Source: Apodospora peruviana
Taxonomy: Eukaryota > Ascomycota > Sordariomycetes > Sordariales > Lasiosphaeriaceae
Assembly: GCA_033439685.1 (NCBI GenBank)
Contig: JAUEDM010000007.1
Span: 3,524,501 to 3,588,500 of the forward strand
Direction of reading: 5' to 3'
Length of the DNA stretch: 64,000 nt
Both the position numbers and the translations under genes were made by a program. Positions within the stretch are counted from its first letter, which is position 1. Each line of letters opens with the position of its first letter. The notes beneath the pieces were generated by a model that made no database searches, was not told where the DNA came from, and saw only the letters and a program-made list of their open reading frames with translations. Below are positions 32,590 through 43,327 of this stretch, in pieces.

Positions 32590-34909
32590 CTAATTGGAAC
32601 CAGTGGTGGAATTGTTCGTGATGAAAGTAGGATAGACAATCTGCGACTCCTTTAACACCCCGTCGCAATGAATCGACGACCCATTATTATTGTGAGAATA
32701 ACTGTACTCGCAGCTGGTGTTGAACTGCGCGCTCCCAACGGCAGTAAACAGAATCCTAATCACCATTCCATCAACAACACATAACTCACATACAGTATAT
32801 AGGGGGGGGGGGGGGGGGGGGGGGGTGAAACGTACGGATTCTCCGGGTCCTTGTCGCTGCAAACCCAAGAGTGATTGAGCGCGAGATACCCGTTCACAAA
32901 ATCCATCTGCCACGAACAGTCGATCCGCTCAGGCCTCCATCCCACGTCAGTGCAGGGGTACCATTTCCCTGGATCTGTCTCTGTCCGAAAGGGGACCATT
33001 TCCCGAGAATCGGCGTGCACGTAGATCGTTTTGTCGGCGTAACTGCTGACGTGCATGTCGACATATGCGCGCATCCGCAGGCTGTCATAGCCGGAGCCGA
33101 GCGCGTACCAATTCGTGACCATCGACAGGCTGCCTACATGTATCGTCCACCGTGGAGCGAGTACGGAAGCGATGGTGCAGCTTTGCCCGGATGGTTTGCG
33201 CTCTGAGATGGAATATGGTTGGAGGGGAGTGGTGTTGATGGTGCTGGTGGTGAGGGTTGTGGTCTCGGTCATGGAACAGTCGATCACGATGATCTGGCCT
33301 AGGAATGGGTTGCTCGTCTTGCCTATCCCGCAGCGGATTTGTTCCGAGTTTGACTCTTGGCCCGGTAATGGTGCGGCTGACATGAACCTTGAGCATTGCA
33401 TTGGTAACTCGGAGGTAACGATGGCGTTGAACATGACTGGATGCGCGGAGTCTTCGTTGCAGAACCATGTTTGGTTGAGGCTGATTTCGTGGTTGGTTTG
33501 GTTGAATCTGAACCTAGTTGATACGGTCGGTTGACCGGGGAATTGGGAGGCATCTGTGGGCAGGCAGTCGAACCATTTCCCGTGGTCTGTGTCGGTGCAG
33601 TTGTTGAGTTCCGGAGCAGAGGCGGCGCAGTGCATCGATAGGTTGTTGGCGTTGTTAGTTAGGTCGAAGGTTAGGGTGCCGTATTGGTTGCTGCCTGTCC
33701 AGCCGTCGTAGGAGGTTTGGGAGGTCGAGGCTTTTATGGACCAGGTTGGGTTATGCGATGAGAGGGTTCTGCAATTTGGGTTCTGGGCGGAGGGGATCAT
33801 GAGCCGGGGCTGGAGGGGAAGTGGTTGAGAGAGGGTTCCTTTGATCTGAAAGATGGTGGTGTTGGAGGAAGGAGATGAGGTGGTATTGTTTGCTGGTGTA
33901 TGGCTTGGTGGAAGTTCTGTTGATCCGGACGCGTGAAATGTGATGCTGATGGTGTCAGTCAATAAGCGAGGATTCGCTAGCGGTGTGGGTTCTCACATCT
34001 TTGTTTCGCTTGGAGCTGGACAGGACCATGTTTGGCTGAGTGACAGCACTCCGTTTGTGATTATAACCTCGGTCTTGGTATCAGACACGTCTTTGCAGTC
34101 CATAGTCGTTGACCAGGTTTTCTCTTGGGAGCGAGAAGTACTACACCGCGTTGATATATTGGTAGCATGATTTCTGAGAATAAACTCTGTCCCCGTGGAG
34201 TCGTTGCTGGGCAAGTATTTTAACTCGCTGACATCCCAGTTCGGATAACTGAAGGATAGACCAATGCAGGGCGTCTCATTGTCAGGGACTGTGTTCAGCC
34301 CCTGGTTAGATGAAGAAGGTATTCGTTGAACGGCTGGCTGCGAAATCGATGGCCTCCTAACGGTCCCACGAACACTCGGCAACGCTTGCTCTGGAAGCGT
34401 ACAATTCTCTCCAGAACATGACAGGGGTGTTGTGAAGTTCATCGTAGCGTTGGCAAAAATGAGTGTCCTAGGAAAGGGTTCCCTCGTCAACGAATGCAGC
34501 CTCATCTGGCGAGGACGACTCACGGCCAAGATCCATCTTTCGCATCGCACACCCACGACTGTGTGATCATCAGAGAATTGGTTTGATGGTAGTAGAATGC
34601 AGCCGCAGCGGGATAACCCTGCAATATTTGAGGGTCGCAGAGGACTTGTGTTTTCAGGGGCGTCCGGCCAGTGAACTCCCCATTGGTATCCAACACCCAT
34701 GAACAACTCATTGAGTAGCGGTTCGCTTCATCCTCGAGATCAAAGTGGGGGTAGTCTTGAACATTTTCGACGCGTCTGAGAGTGAAATGATGGACTTTGT
34801 AAACGGGCGTGAGGAAGGCAAGGCGATCTGGGCTGCATGGGTTGGGCGGATCTATAGAAGCCGCCAGGCACACCCAGAAGAGAAACGGCGCGATACTGGT
34901 AATTCGCAT
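32590..34909 (-). CDS. Secreted protein with four tandem Cys/Trp modules (710 aa)
   Basis: Exons 34909..34524, 34467..33997, 33945..32836 and 32755..32590 give 710 aa. The signal peptide is MRITSIAPFLFWVCLAAS. The mature protein has four divergent modules, each ending in a strand like LxxxQTWxC, a short acidic loop, then [IL]xFxA. The four occurrences are ITQSWVCDAKDGSW, LSQTWSCPAPSETK, LNQTWFCNEDSAHP and LNHSWVCSDKDPEN. Each module also has an earlier Trp and Cys pair and N-glycosylation sites. Introns 1, 2 and 3 fall at the equivalent point of modules 1, 2 and 4, all in phase 2; module 3 has none. Intron 3 holds a 24-nt C tract. I do not recognise the family. It is probably an extracellular beta-rich protein with disulphides and converges on the repeat-protein gene. 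Confidence 0.8.
32802..32825. repeat. 24-nt poly-G (poly-C on the transcribed strand)
   Basis: An uninterrupted run of 24 G on the + strand. On the gene strand it is 24 C beginning 10 nt inside intron 3 (32835..32756) of the four-module secreted protein gene, right after the GTACGT donor. It parallels the tract at 7574-7598. Confidence 0.9.
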
Positions 34910-35816
34910 CTTCTTTTGCTTGAGGGGCGTGTATTTGGGCTGTTTATGAGATGCAGGAATTTGGATTCGGGAGTTTTGAGGGGTGATTGCTTTTATATAA
35001 CAGCTCATCTAAGTAGCCGACGGCGTTCGGGTAAAGAGAGATACGACGTTGCACAGAGTGTAAGGATTCGCCAATATGCTGCGTGGGTCTTGTCCAACTC
35101 TCCATAACTTGGGTAAGCAATAGATGACCTGTCAAGTCTCTGCGGAATAACACATTTAGCTGGTTTAACGGTTATTTCTTGTACAGACGGGGCACTGCAA
35201 AGTATTCGCACCAACGTCTTAAATCCCTAGCAGAGGTGTACCTTGGATCATGGTTATGTATGACGCTACAGTCTGGTGAGTGGAGGAGACATGAAGGAGA
35301 CAATCCCAGGACGAGTGAGCCGTTGTCTTTGGAAAAGACAGCAAAGATCTGAACAAATTCGCGGCCAAGGCCAGAGAGCAAGAGACTATCGTTAAGGTTA
35401 ACCAGCAACAGCCAAGAGCCCTTGATGAGCCGAGGTAGTACAACTATTTGATCTAAACAGGTCCCTTCGAAGACTGCCAAGACCCCTAGTACGTCCAGTC
35501 AATCTGAGCGAATGCCGGCAAGCTAGCGGCCGCCAGCCATGATGCACCCGAGAAGAACTTGGGGCCCATGATGAGCCGCGGGGGGTTAAGTCAGCCATGG
35601 ATACTTTAGCTGTCAGTCGGCCCCCAATGGCCACTGTTTCTTTCAGAACAGGTACCAAAACTTGGATCCGCGCAACAGACAAGCACTTTGAGGACTATTC
35701 CGCTGCATACTAGCTATTCTTCGTGCTCGGAAACACTCAGCCACAACACTATACCGTCAATACCACACAAAGCCACACACTTCGACGCCAAGGCAACCTG
35801 AGCCTCGCCGGACACA
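34910..35816. other. Divergent intergenic region
   Basis: Promoter region shared by the four-module protein gene (-) and the small gene at 35817 (+). No coding sequence supported. Confidence 0.45.
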
Positions 35817-36339
35817 ATGCCTCCCACCCAGGAAACCATCAATTTGGTGAATAACTTCATGAATCTCGGCTCGACCATCAAGAACTATCCGAAGACTGGT
35901 TTCGTTGGCACTATGATCACCCTTCCGGCGGAGAAGGCACAAGCCATTGGCAAAAATGGCATAACCAGAGAATACATCGAGGACACAACGCCACAAGAGC
36001 TAAAATTTCCACGTATGGCAGTCAGTGTAAGTTGATCACCTCCAAAGCTTTGGAAGGACAACACTGACAAGGCCTATCTGGACATAGGCTCCCAAGGGCA
36101 GGAACATGAACATGGATGTCACGATCGCCATCATTCCATACAGAATGGAGGATTTCCCAGACAAAGATGTCAAGGAAAGGACTGCGAAGCCAATACTCAG
36201 CACACCCCAACGCCTGATTCGAGCCAAGAGGAACAAGGCCGACGATAGTCGGCAGCACCACCACATGCCACCGACGTCTGCGCCCCCTCATTTCCAACCA
36301 CCTGTCAGCCGCGGACGACTATGGGTTGTTTGTCAATAA
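35817..36339 (+). CDS. Hypothetical protein, 153 aa
   Basis: Two exons (35817..36026 and 36088..36339). The intron has a GTAAGT donor and an ACATAG acceptor and is phase 0. The product starts MPPTQETINLVNNFMNLGST and is soluble, with no signal peptide or membrane segment. The first 110 residues look ordered (GFVGTMITLPAEKAQAIG, VTIAIIPYRMEDFP). The last 40 are His/Pro/Arg-rich and may be out of frame if another intron exists. No family recognised. The gene rests on one good intron and a plausible ATG. Confidence 0.5.
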
Positions 36340-36835
36340 CCTCACCTCTCCCAACAACAATTGGGCTACCACATTCTTTTGGATAGGAGAGAGGGAGAAG
36401 AGATCGGGTGGTTCGGGCGGCTCGAGAGGTCATGGCATTTTTGGCGGGGATAACCCTTAAGGAATGTTTGGAGGCAGGCACCCCGTGGTGTTTTTGGAGG
36501 TAGCCACCCTGTACGTTTTGCAGTGGTTGCTAAGCCATGTTAGTCTGGGAATAGCATCACCTTGAGGACCTCTGCTGGTGTACATCCTTGTGTTGATTAG
36601 TTCGTGATGTAAACAATGCTGAATCACGGAACTCAGGGGCTGGTGCCATTGAGAATGGGGATCCCTGAAACGGCACTGCCATCAAAGCCAGGAATTTGAG
36701 TCCAATATTTATCTAGCCGGGGGAGTGACACTAACAATAGTCGACAAAGTCCAGCTCCAGTTCAAAGGAGATGCAGTTCCTATGAACAAGACAAGACGCT
36801 TCCAAATCCAACACCTTTCAAGTGGTCGTGACCCA
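36340..36835. other. Intergenic region
   Basis: Spacer between the small + strand gene and the 3' end of the EamA-like gene. The missing second half of the EamA-like protein is not recognisable here on the minus strand. Confidence 0.4.
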
Positions 36836-37563
36836 TCATGCCAACAGAATGACTAGGGAACCTGTGTCCCCGGTGCCAGAGACCACCAATACGACGCCCA
36901 CAAGTGCACCAAGCGTGCCAAGGCAGTCGGTCCATCTAACCGTGGCAAACGACAGCCATCTTGCAGTGACCAGTGATCCCAGAGGTCCCAGGAAGTTCAG
37001 TGCCGTGGCTTCACTCAGAGTCAGATACTTCAGGGAGACTGTTGCGCCGGTGATCAGTGATGGGCTAATACAAGATATCGAAGCTGATGAGGGGGATGTC
37101 TGTGGATGAGAAAAACAAACATACAGAAAAATCCCGAAGCACCACAAACCCCTCCCAGAGCCCGAAGCAAAATCAGACTGCGCACCTCCCGGGAACCGAA
37201 CAAGGCATCCGACTTGGAAGAGTTCCCGTCTCGATGAAATAGAAACAACGTGCATCCAAGCCCCGTGATGAGCATCCGCACATGCAGAATCATGAACGGG
37301 TGGATGGTTTCGGGCTGTGATGTGGGACCATGAATTGTCTCGACGTATTTTGCTGCTGCGTTTATGGCGGCGGCTGTTACCTGGGAAGCCAGGACCAACA
37401 GGGCCAGGCTGTGCTGACGGATAGAGGAGAAGACAGAACCTTTTGAGGGGAGGGGGAACCAGAATGATAGAAATGAGTTCGAGAGGTTCGGACGGCTCAG
37501 TTTAGTGGTTGTGGATTTGAGGTGCGTCATGTCTCCGACTTTGGAATATGAAATTGATGCCAT
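36836..37563 (-). CDS. Half-length EamA/DMT-type transporter, probably truncated
   Basis: Exons 37563..37125 and 37038..36836 give 213 aa. The intron has a GTATGT donor and a GCAACAG acceptor, and the join yields GFFFSLKYLTLSEATALNFLGPL, the signature region of the first EamA domain in fungal drug/metabolite transporters. Helices are SLALLVLASQVTAAAINAAAK, MILHVRMLITGLGCTLFLF, LILLRALGGVCGASGFF, the signature helix, and TLGALVGVVLVVSG. Full family members have ten helices and two EamA repeats; this one stops after five. No second half is recognisable downstream, so it is either a pseudogene or a genuine single-repeat protein. The ATG at 37563 is preferred; the frame is open to 37593 only from a TTG. 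Confidence 0.6.
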
Positions 37564-39195
37564 CCAAACCTCTCCGGGCCGAAATTTGCACAATATGCAG
37601 GTGATAGGACTATGGTACGCAGATCTATGAGTTCAGTGGAGGTTATCCAACGCAAGCACGGCCATGTGGACTTGCGTTGAAGTGACTCATGTTTTGTTGG
37701 CTACATGTAGATGTAGATGGGTTGAAGGGGCGAGGAGTCGTCGGATTCAGACCGAGGTTGCAAGTCATTCAAGTACTCAGCTGCCGTGGACATCTGGTGT
37801 CAGTATCGGATAAGGAGTGTGATTGGTGGCACATAGCGAGGCAGATATCCACTGGCAGTGGAGGGCGTTGAGTGAGAATGGTATATGAACACACCACCCC
37901 CCCTGGTGAGTGTTGACTGTAGATTTTTCTTTGTCTGCCGGCTGGCAAATTTCTGTTGGTTAGATAGGAACCCCCTTGGCGGTTCCACTGTTCTGCCGGG
38001 TCTGGAAGAGCTACCTTTTCATCTTGAAGATCCGTGATGGGGATCGTTATGGGGAGTCTCCTTATGGCGCATTATGCGTCATTCCACGCTAAATAATCAA
38101 CCTCTGATCCCTAAAGGGGTCCAGGCAAAATATGCAACAGAGGCCTTAAACTACCTCGTAAAAGGCAGTTTCTGACCCTATGAGTACCATGACCGCCGGC
38201 ATGCCCTGTTCGGTGGATCGGCAACGATGATGATTTCTTTGGAGGATCAGGACCCTGTTTGCTGGCTTGGTTTCCTGTTTTTTTTTTGGCTTCGATTTTG
38301 GCAGACACATACATGGCTGGTGTCTAGGGGATAATGAGAGAGGATTCGGTTTCACTGTTTGGGGCTTGTGTTTCCTTGGTTTGTCGCTGGCTTGGGAGCA
38401 GTTCGGTGATGGATTCGGGAACTGGGTAGACATCATATGACTGCCCTGGACTTTGTGGTCTATGTTAGCACACTGCGATACTCAAAACAACACTATTCGC
38501 GGAACCCCTAATCAGTGATCACCATTTCCACATACAGGCGCATCTGCATGAAACGAAGTCGGGGAATCTCATCTATCGTACGGTGCACGTGTCTACGGCA
38601 CTGGAGTATCGCTTAGACCTAGTGCTCCAAACTTTTCATGTTCTGACTGATGATTCCCTGATCGGCCTGTTATCACGAAATGATAAGCTTGCAGATACAC
38701 AACCCTTCACGATGAGAAATGAAGGATCGAGGTGTTCCTGAGAACCTCGGGTTATCATATTAAAGCATATGAGCTGCATCTAACAACGTACGCGTCCTTG
38801 CATCCCCGTGCCGCTCTCTGGGGAGTTTAGCAAATAATCCCGTGTCTTGGATCGTTGAACCCGCAGTTTCCCTACCTTAATCAGCGACAGTGGTGTGCTC
38901 CGGTTAAACTCTGCTACCGACTCCCTACGACGACTCTGCGGTATCTTTGCTTACTGCTGCCAACATCAAAGGCTAAATTCGGGCATTCTTCTCCAGTCCG
39001 TGACTGATAGTTCCTGTCGGTTGTTGACTGATGCCGCTTATCCCGTCTGCATTACTTAGTCCGCGGTCGGCTACTTGTACGACCCGGTATGACCGACAAC
39101 AAATAAGATCATGTCGATTCTCACCAGTCAGGAAGTAGCGACTAGATGCATAGTTGCAGGCCAGCCAGTCTAGTTGCCCAGGGGTCATCATAGCC
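37564..39195. other. Intergenic region
   Basis: About 1.6 kb without a recognisable gene. It carries the promoters of the EamA-like gene (-) and the BBE oxidoreductase (+). Short open frames near 38111-38436 are low complexity. Confidence 0.45.
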
Positions 39196-41297
39196 ATGCG
39201 TTCCGTTCTCACGATCCTCACCGGATCCGTCTTACTGACCGCCGCCGTCTCGGGCAGTTTCCCGTTCGAGACAATCCAGCTCACCGAAGCCGACGTAGGG
39301 AATTTCTCTTCCATCAGCTTTGGCACCCGGGACGCGGCGAAGCCCCTCGCAGACGACGCACCAGAGTGCCGAGCGTTCCCCGGAAGCAGCGACTGGCCAA
39401 CCGACGAAGAATGGAAACAGCTCAACGTGTCCCTCGGTGGTGCCCTGCTCAGACCCATACCCGTCGCATCAGCATGCTACAAAGCAGGAGACTTCAACAC
39501 GTACAATGCCGCCACATGCAGGTATCTCGTCCAACAAGCCGGCCGCTCGCATTTCTGGCTTGACGACCCGCTGTCTACGCTGACCCAATGGCCGCAGGGA
39601 GCAACCTGCCAGCCGGCACTGAACCCGGTGGGAAACTGCACGCGCGGTGGGTCACCGGAGTATGTGGTCAACGCGACGACGGTCAAGCATATCCAGGCGG
39701 CAGTCAACTTTGCCAGGAACAAGAATGTTAGACTTGTTATCAAGAACACCGGCCATGACTTTGGCGGGCGGTCCATGGGTGCCGGGTCGTTGAGCGCCTG
39801 GGTGCACAACCTGAAAAGCTTCGAGTTTATTGCCAACTACACGTCGGATGTGTACTCTGGCATGGCGGTCCGCATTGGGGCAGGGATGGAGAGTTGGGAG
39901 CTGTTCAACCACATGGGCGCAAGCGGCAACATCACGGTGGTGGCGCCGGGCGGAGGCACGGTTGGTGCGGTTGGCGGGTGGCTGGCATCCGGAGGGCATG
40001 GGACGTTGACGAGCAAGTTCGGTTTGGGAGCTGATCAAGCTCTTGAGATCAATGTGGTCACGGCGGATGGGCAGTTCGTAACGGCCAGTTCTACTATAAA
40101 CAAGGATCTGTTTTGGGCGCTCAGGGGCGGTGGTCCAAGTAAGACATCCTACACTCAGATCATCCTCCAGCTGGCTGACTTCAGATAGGCACATACGGCA
40201 TCATGACTTCCGTGGTGCTCAAAGCGTTCCCGCCCATAACCATGGCCTCGGTGCCACTCAGCTTCTCGGTTAACCAGGCTCTAACTCCGGCCGGCATGAA
40301 TTTTACGTTTCCTCCAGGGCTTGGTGGCTTTCCGTTCCCCAACGCCACAGATTTCAACTTTACCGGTGGCTTTCCTCCCTTCTCCAACATGACCAACCCG
40401 TTCAACTTTACGATGCCCGGTAACCTTTCTTTCCCGCCAGGTGGTTTTGGAGGAGCACCATCAAGTCTAAACAGCACAGCCACATTCTGGAAAGGCATCA
40501 ACATCGCCTACCGCTACGGGACCAAAGTTTTGGATGTGGGCGGCTACTGCTACAGCTACATCTATCCCTTGGGCAACAACAGCTTCAGCTTCACGACGAC
40601 GCACAACATCCCCGGGATGGAAACCGCCGAGATATCGGCGTTGCTGCAGCCGCTGTTTGATGAACTCAACTCTATCGGAATAAACGTGACCAATCCGCAA
40701 CTGTCGGCATGGTCATCTAATTTCTATTCAGGGGGTCGTCGGACAATTGGCACTGCCGCTCCAGCAGAGACAAGATACCGGTCACGGCTATTCCCGCGGA
40801 GGAACTGGGAGGACGATGAGCTGTTCAACGAGACGTTTACGGCTATCCGGAGGAGCATTGAGGCTGGGTACACGTTCCATGGGATTGCTTACAGTCCTAC
40901 GAGAGAGGTTGCTGGGTCTCCGGGGGCTGATAGCGCTGTTAATCCGGCGTGGCGCGAGGCTGTGCTCCATGCTAGTCTTATGGAAACCCAGCCTGAGGGG
41001 ATTAGTGCGGAGCAAGCGAGAGAAAGAGATAAGAAGGTGGAAAGGTATTTGGATAGGTGGCGCGCTGTTACGCCTGGGTCGGGGGCGTATCTGAACGAGG
41101 GTGATCCTGCTGAGCCGAATTGGCAGCAGAGTTTTTATGGCAGTAATTATCCAAGGCTGTTGGAGGTTAAGCGGATATATGACCCTTGGGGTCTGTTTTG
41201 GGCGCGGACGACTGTTGGGAGTGAAGGGTGGGAGGTTGTAACCGAGGATGGGTACCCTTTTTCGCAGAATGGGAGGCTTTGTAAGGTTGATGGATGA
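39196..41297 (+). CDS. Secreted FAD-linked oxidoreductase with BBE domain
   Basis: Berberine-bridge-type flavoprotein that oxidises an unknown substrate; many fungal homologues act on carbohydrates or secondary metabolites. Exons 39196..40138 and 40189..41297 give 683 aa. The intron has a GTAAGA donor and a GATAG acceptor, and the join forms GGGPSTYGIMTS. Residues 1-20 form a signal peptide. The FAD-binding domain shows KNTGHDFGGRSMG, whose His187 is the likely 8-alpha flavin attachment site. The second (cysteinyl) site is absent, since the equivalent stretch reads FGLGADQAL, so monocovalent FAD is likely. The BBE domain ends with NYPRLLEVKRIYDPWGLFWA. Residues 345-408 are an unusual Phe/Pro/Gly-rich insertion with seven N-glycosylation sequons. 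Confidence 0.9.
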
Positions 41298-41756
41298 GAG
41301 GGATTGATGGTGGTGTGATTATGGATGAAGGAGGGTGGGCACTTTGGAGATTCTGTTTGGCCAGGCAGGCAGTCTGGGGTCATTGTTGTGGAAGTCGGTC
41401 GATGCTTGCTTTGATAGGTGCCCTTGGCCGGGAACCTGGAAGCCAACAATGACGGGTGAGATCAACACGTGGAAAAGGGGTAAAACGGCACGTGATTTAA
41501 ATCTGGGTCCCCCTTCTCCTATTCAATCTTTAATCACGAAGGGGGTCGCCTTAGCAACAGAGGAGAAAGGGGATGGAAAAGGGGGTAAAGATGGGGGACA
41601 AGTCACCGGTCTCCTGTTCGGCACAGGCTGTTCTCATCTAGCCACAAGGACCACTGAATGGAAATAATGACTTCATTAAACGCTAGCTATTAGGTATATC
41701 ATAGGTATATCATCCGTCGCACGTCGCTCATACGCCCTGAACTCCCTCTCTGACAT
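41298..41756. other. Convergent intergenic region
   Basis: 3' flanks of the BBE oxidoreductase (+) and SLC1-type transporter (-) genes. A tandem taggtatatcat repeat lies near 41691-41711. No gene. Confidence 0.5.
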
Positions 41757-43327
41757 CTAAACACGCTGGTCGGTCGAAATGCGGCGCTGAACATCACCAA
41801 CCTCGGCCTCCTCCATGTCCGCCTCATCATCATCAGTAATACCCGTAACCTTCTTCATGATGGCCGCGGCAAACAGATCGCCACTAACGTTGGTGGCGGT
41901 CCGGAAGCGGTCGATGAACCAGTCGATGGCCACCACCACGGCGTACATGCCCGTCAGCGGCACGTTGACACTCTGGGCAATCATGACGGTCAGCACGAGC
42001 GACGAGCTCGGGATCGGGGTCGTGCCGATGGATGCGAGGGTTGAGAGAAGCACGATGATGACGTAGTCGGTCGCGCCGAGGGTAATGCCCTGCGTGGCGG
42101 CCATGAAGACGACCACGACGGGGAAGTAGATGGCAGTTCTGTGTCACTGTCAGTTTGTGGTTGAAGTGAAAAGGGGGGAGGGAACTCACCCGTCCATGTT
42201 GATCAGGCAACCGAGCGGAACGGCAAACTTGACGATGGTGTTGGGGACACCGCGCGCACGGGCGACTTTCAGGGAGACAGGGAGCGTGGCCGCCGACGAA
42301 GCAGTTCCCCAGGCCGTCGTCCAGGCGGGCGAGCACTTGAGCCAGTAGGCGTACGGGTTCTTGCGCGTAAAGGCGAAGAAGATGATGGGCAGCACGATGA
42401 ACAGGTGGATGCCCATGCCCGAGAGGCTGCCACCAATCAAGATGCCGAGGTTGCGACCGATGTCGCCGAGGTCGAGCTTGAACATGTTGGGGAGGATGAG
42501 GAAGAAGACACCGATTGGCGCCTTCTTGATCAGCCAGGTGATGATGACGAGGATGATCTTTTCGACTTCCACGACAGCGCGCAGCAGGGACGAGTTGCGC
42601 CCGTCGATCAGGTAGCCGACCACGCAGGCGCTGACCAATACCGCGAGAAGAGAATCGGTGGCGAGCGCGTTGACGACGTTGGACGGGATGAAGGACTCAA
42701 ACATCTGCACCACGACGGTGTGGATGGCGAGGTTGGACCTGTCCTCGTAGGTTTCCTCCTGGTCGGAGGTGAGCGTGAGACTCTCCTTGCTGGCCTCGGT
42801 CATGAGAGTGCGCCACACCAGCGAGGTCATGATTATGCTGTGCACGATGGCGACCACGGTTGTCCCCACGTAGTATCCGATCGTCCACCGGGCCAGGACG
42901 GCCGCTTTTCCGCCGGTCATGTCTTTTAGGCGTTGGACGGCCATGATGATGGAGCAGACGATCAGGGGGAGGACTGTGGCAGGTTAGCAGGGGGGCTGAG
43001 AGAAAAAGAAAGGGGCTGCATACCAACGGCCTTGAGACAGCGCAACCACAGAGTACCGGGAATGCCGAGCAGCGGCGCGGTAGCAACGGGGATATCGTCC
43101 ACTGTCGACGTGACGGCCAACCCGATGGCGATGGCGAGCGCGGCGGCGATGACGATTTGCAACGCCGAGCCCTCCTCTTTTACATTCTCCCACACGGCGA
43201 CGTGGAATTTCCGGCGCACATGAACATCATGTTGGCTCGCATTCTCGCCGGACGATACGGTGGTCTGCTGGCGGATCTGGTCGTCCGAGATGTTCTTCTC
43301 CGCGACTGGCGTCGCCGACTTCTCCAT
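41757..43327 (-). CDS. Dicarboxylate/amino acid:cation symporter (SLC1/DAACS family)
   Basis: Secondary transporter predicted to carry dicarboxylates or acidic amino acids with Na+ or H+. Exons 43327..43024, 42973..42190 and 42138..41757 give 489 aa with consistent phases. The N-terminal 45 residues are hydrophilic. Membrane helices start at ALQIVIAAALAIAIGLAV; VLPLIVCSIIMAV spans intron 1; the hairpin region holds a Ser-rich stretch (TASSAATLPVSL). The family NMDG motif is split exactly by intron 2 and continues into TAIYFPVVVVFMA. TTPIPSSSLVLTVMI and IDWFIDRFRTATNVSGD are typical of the last transport helices. An acidic C-terminal tail follows. Full length for the family. Its promoter faces the EthD-like gene across a 2-kb gap. 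Confidence 0.92.
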
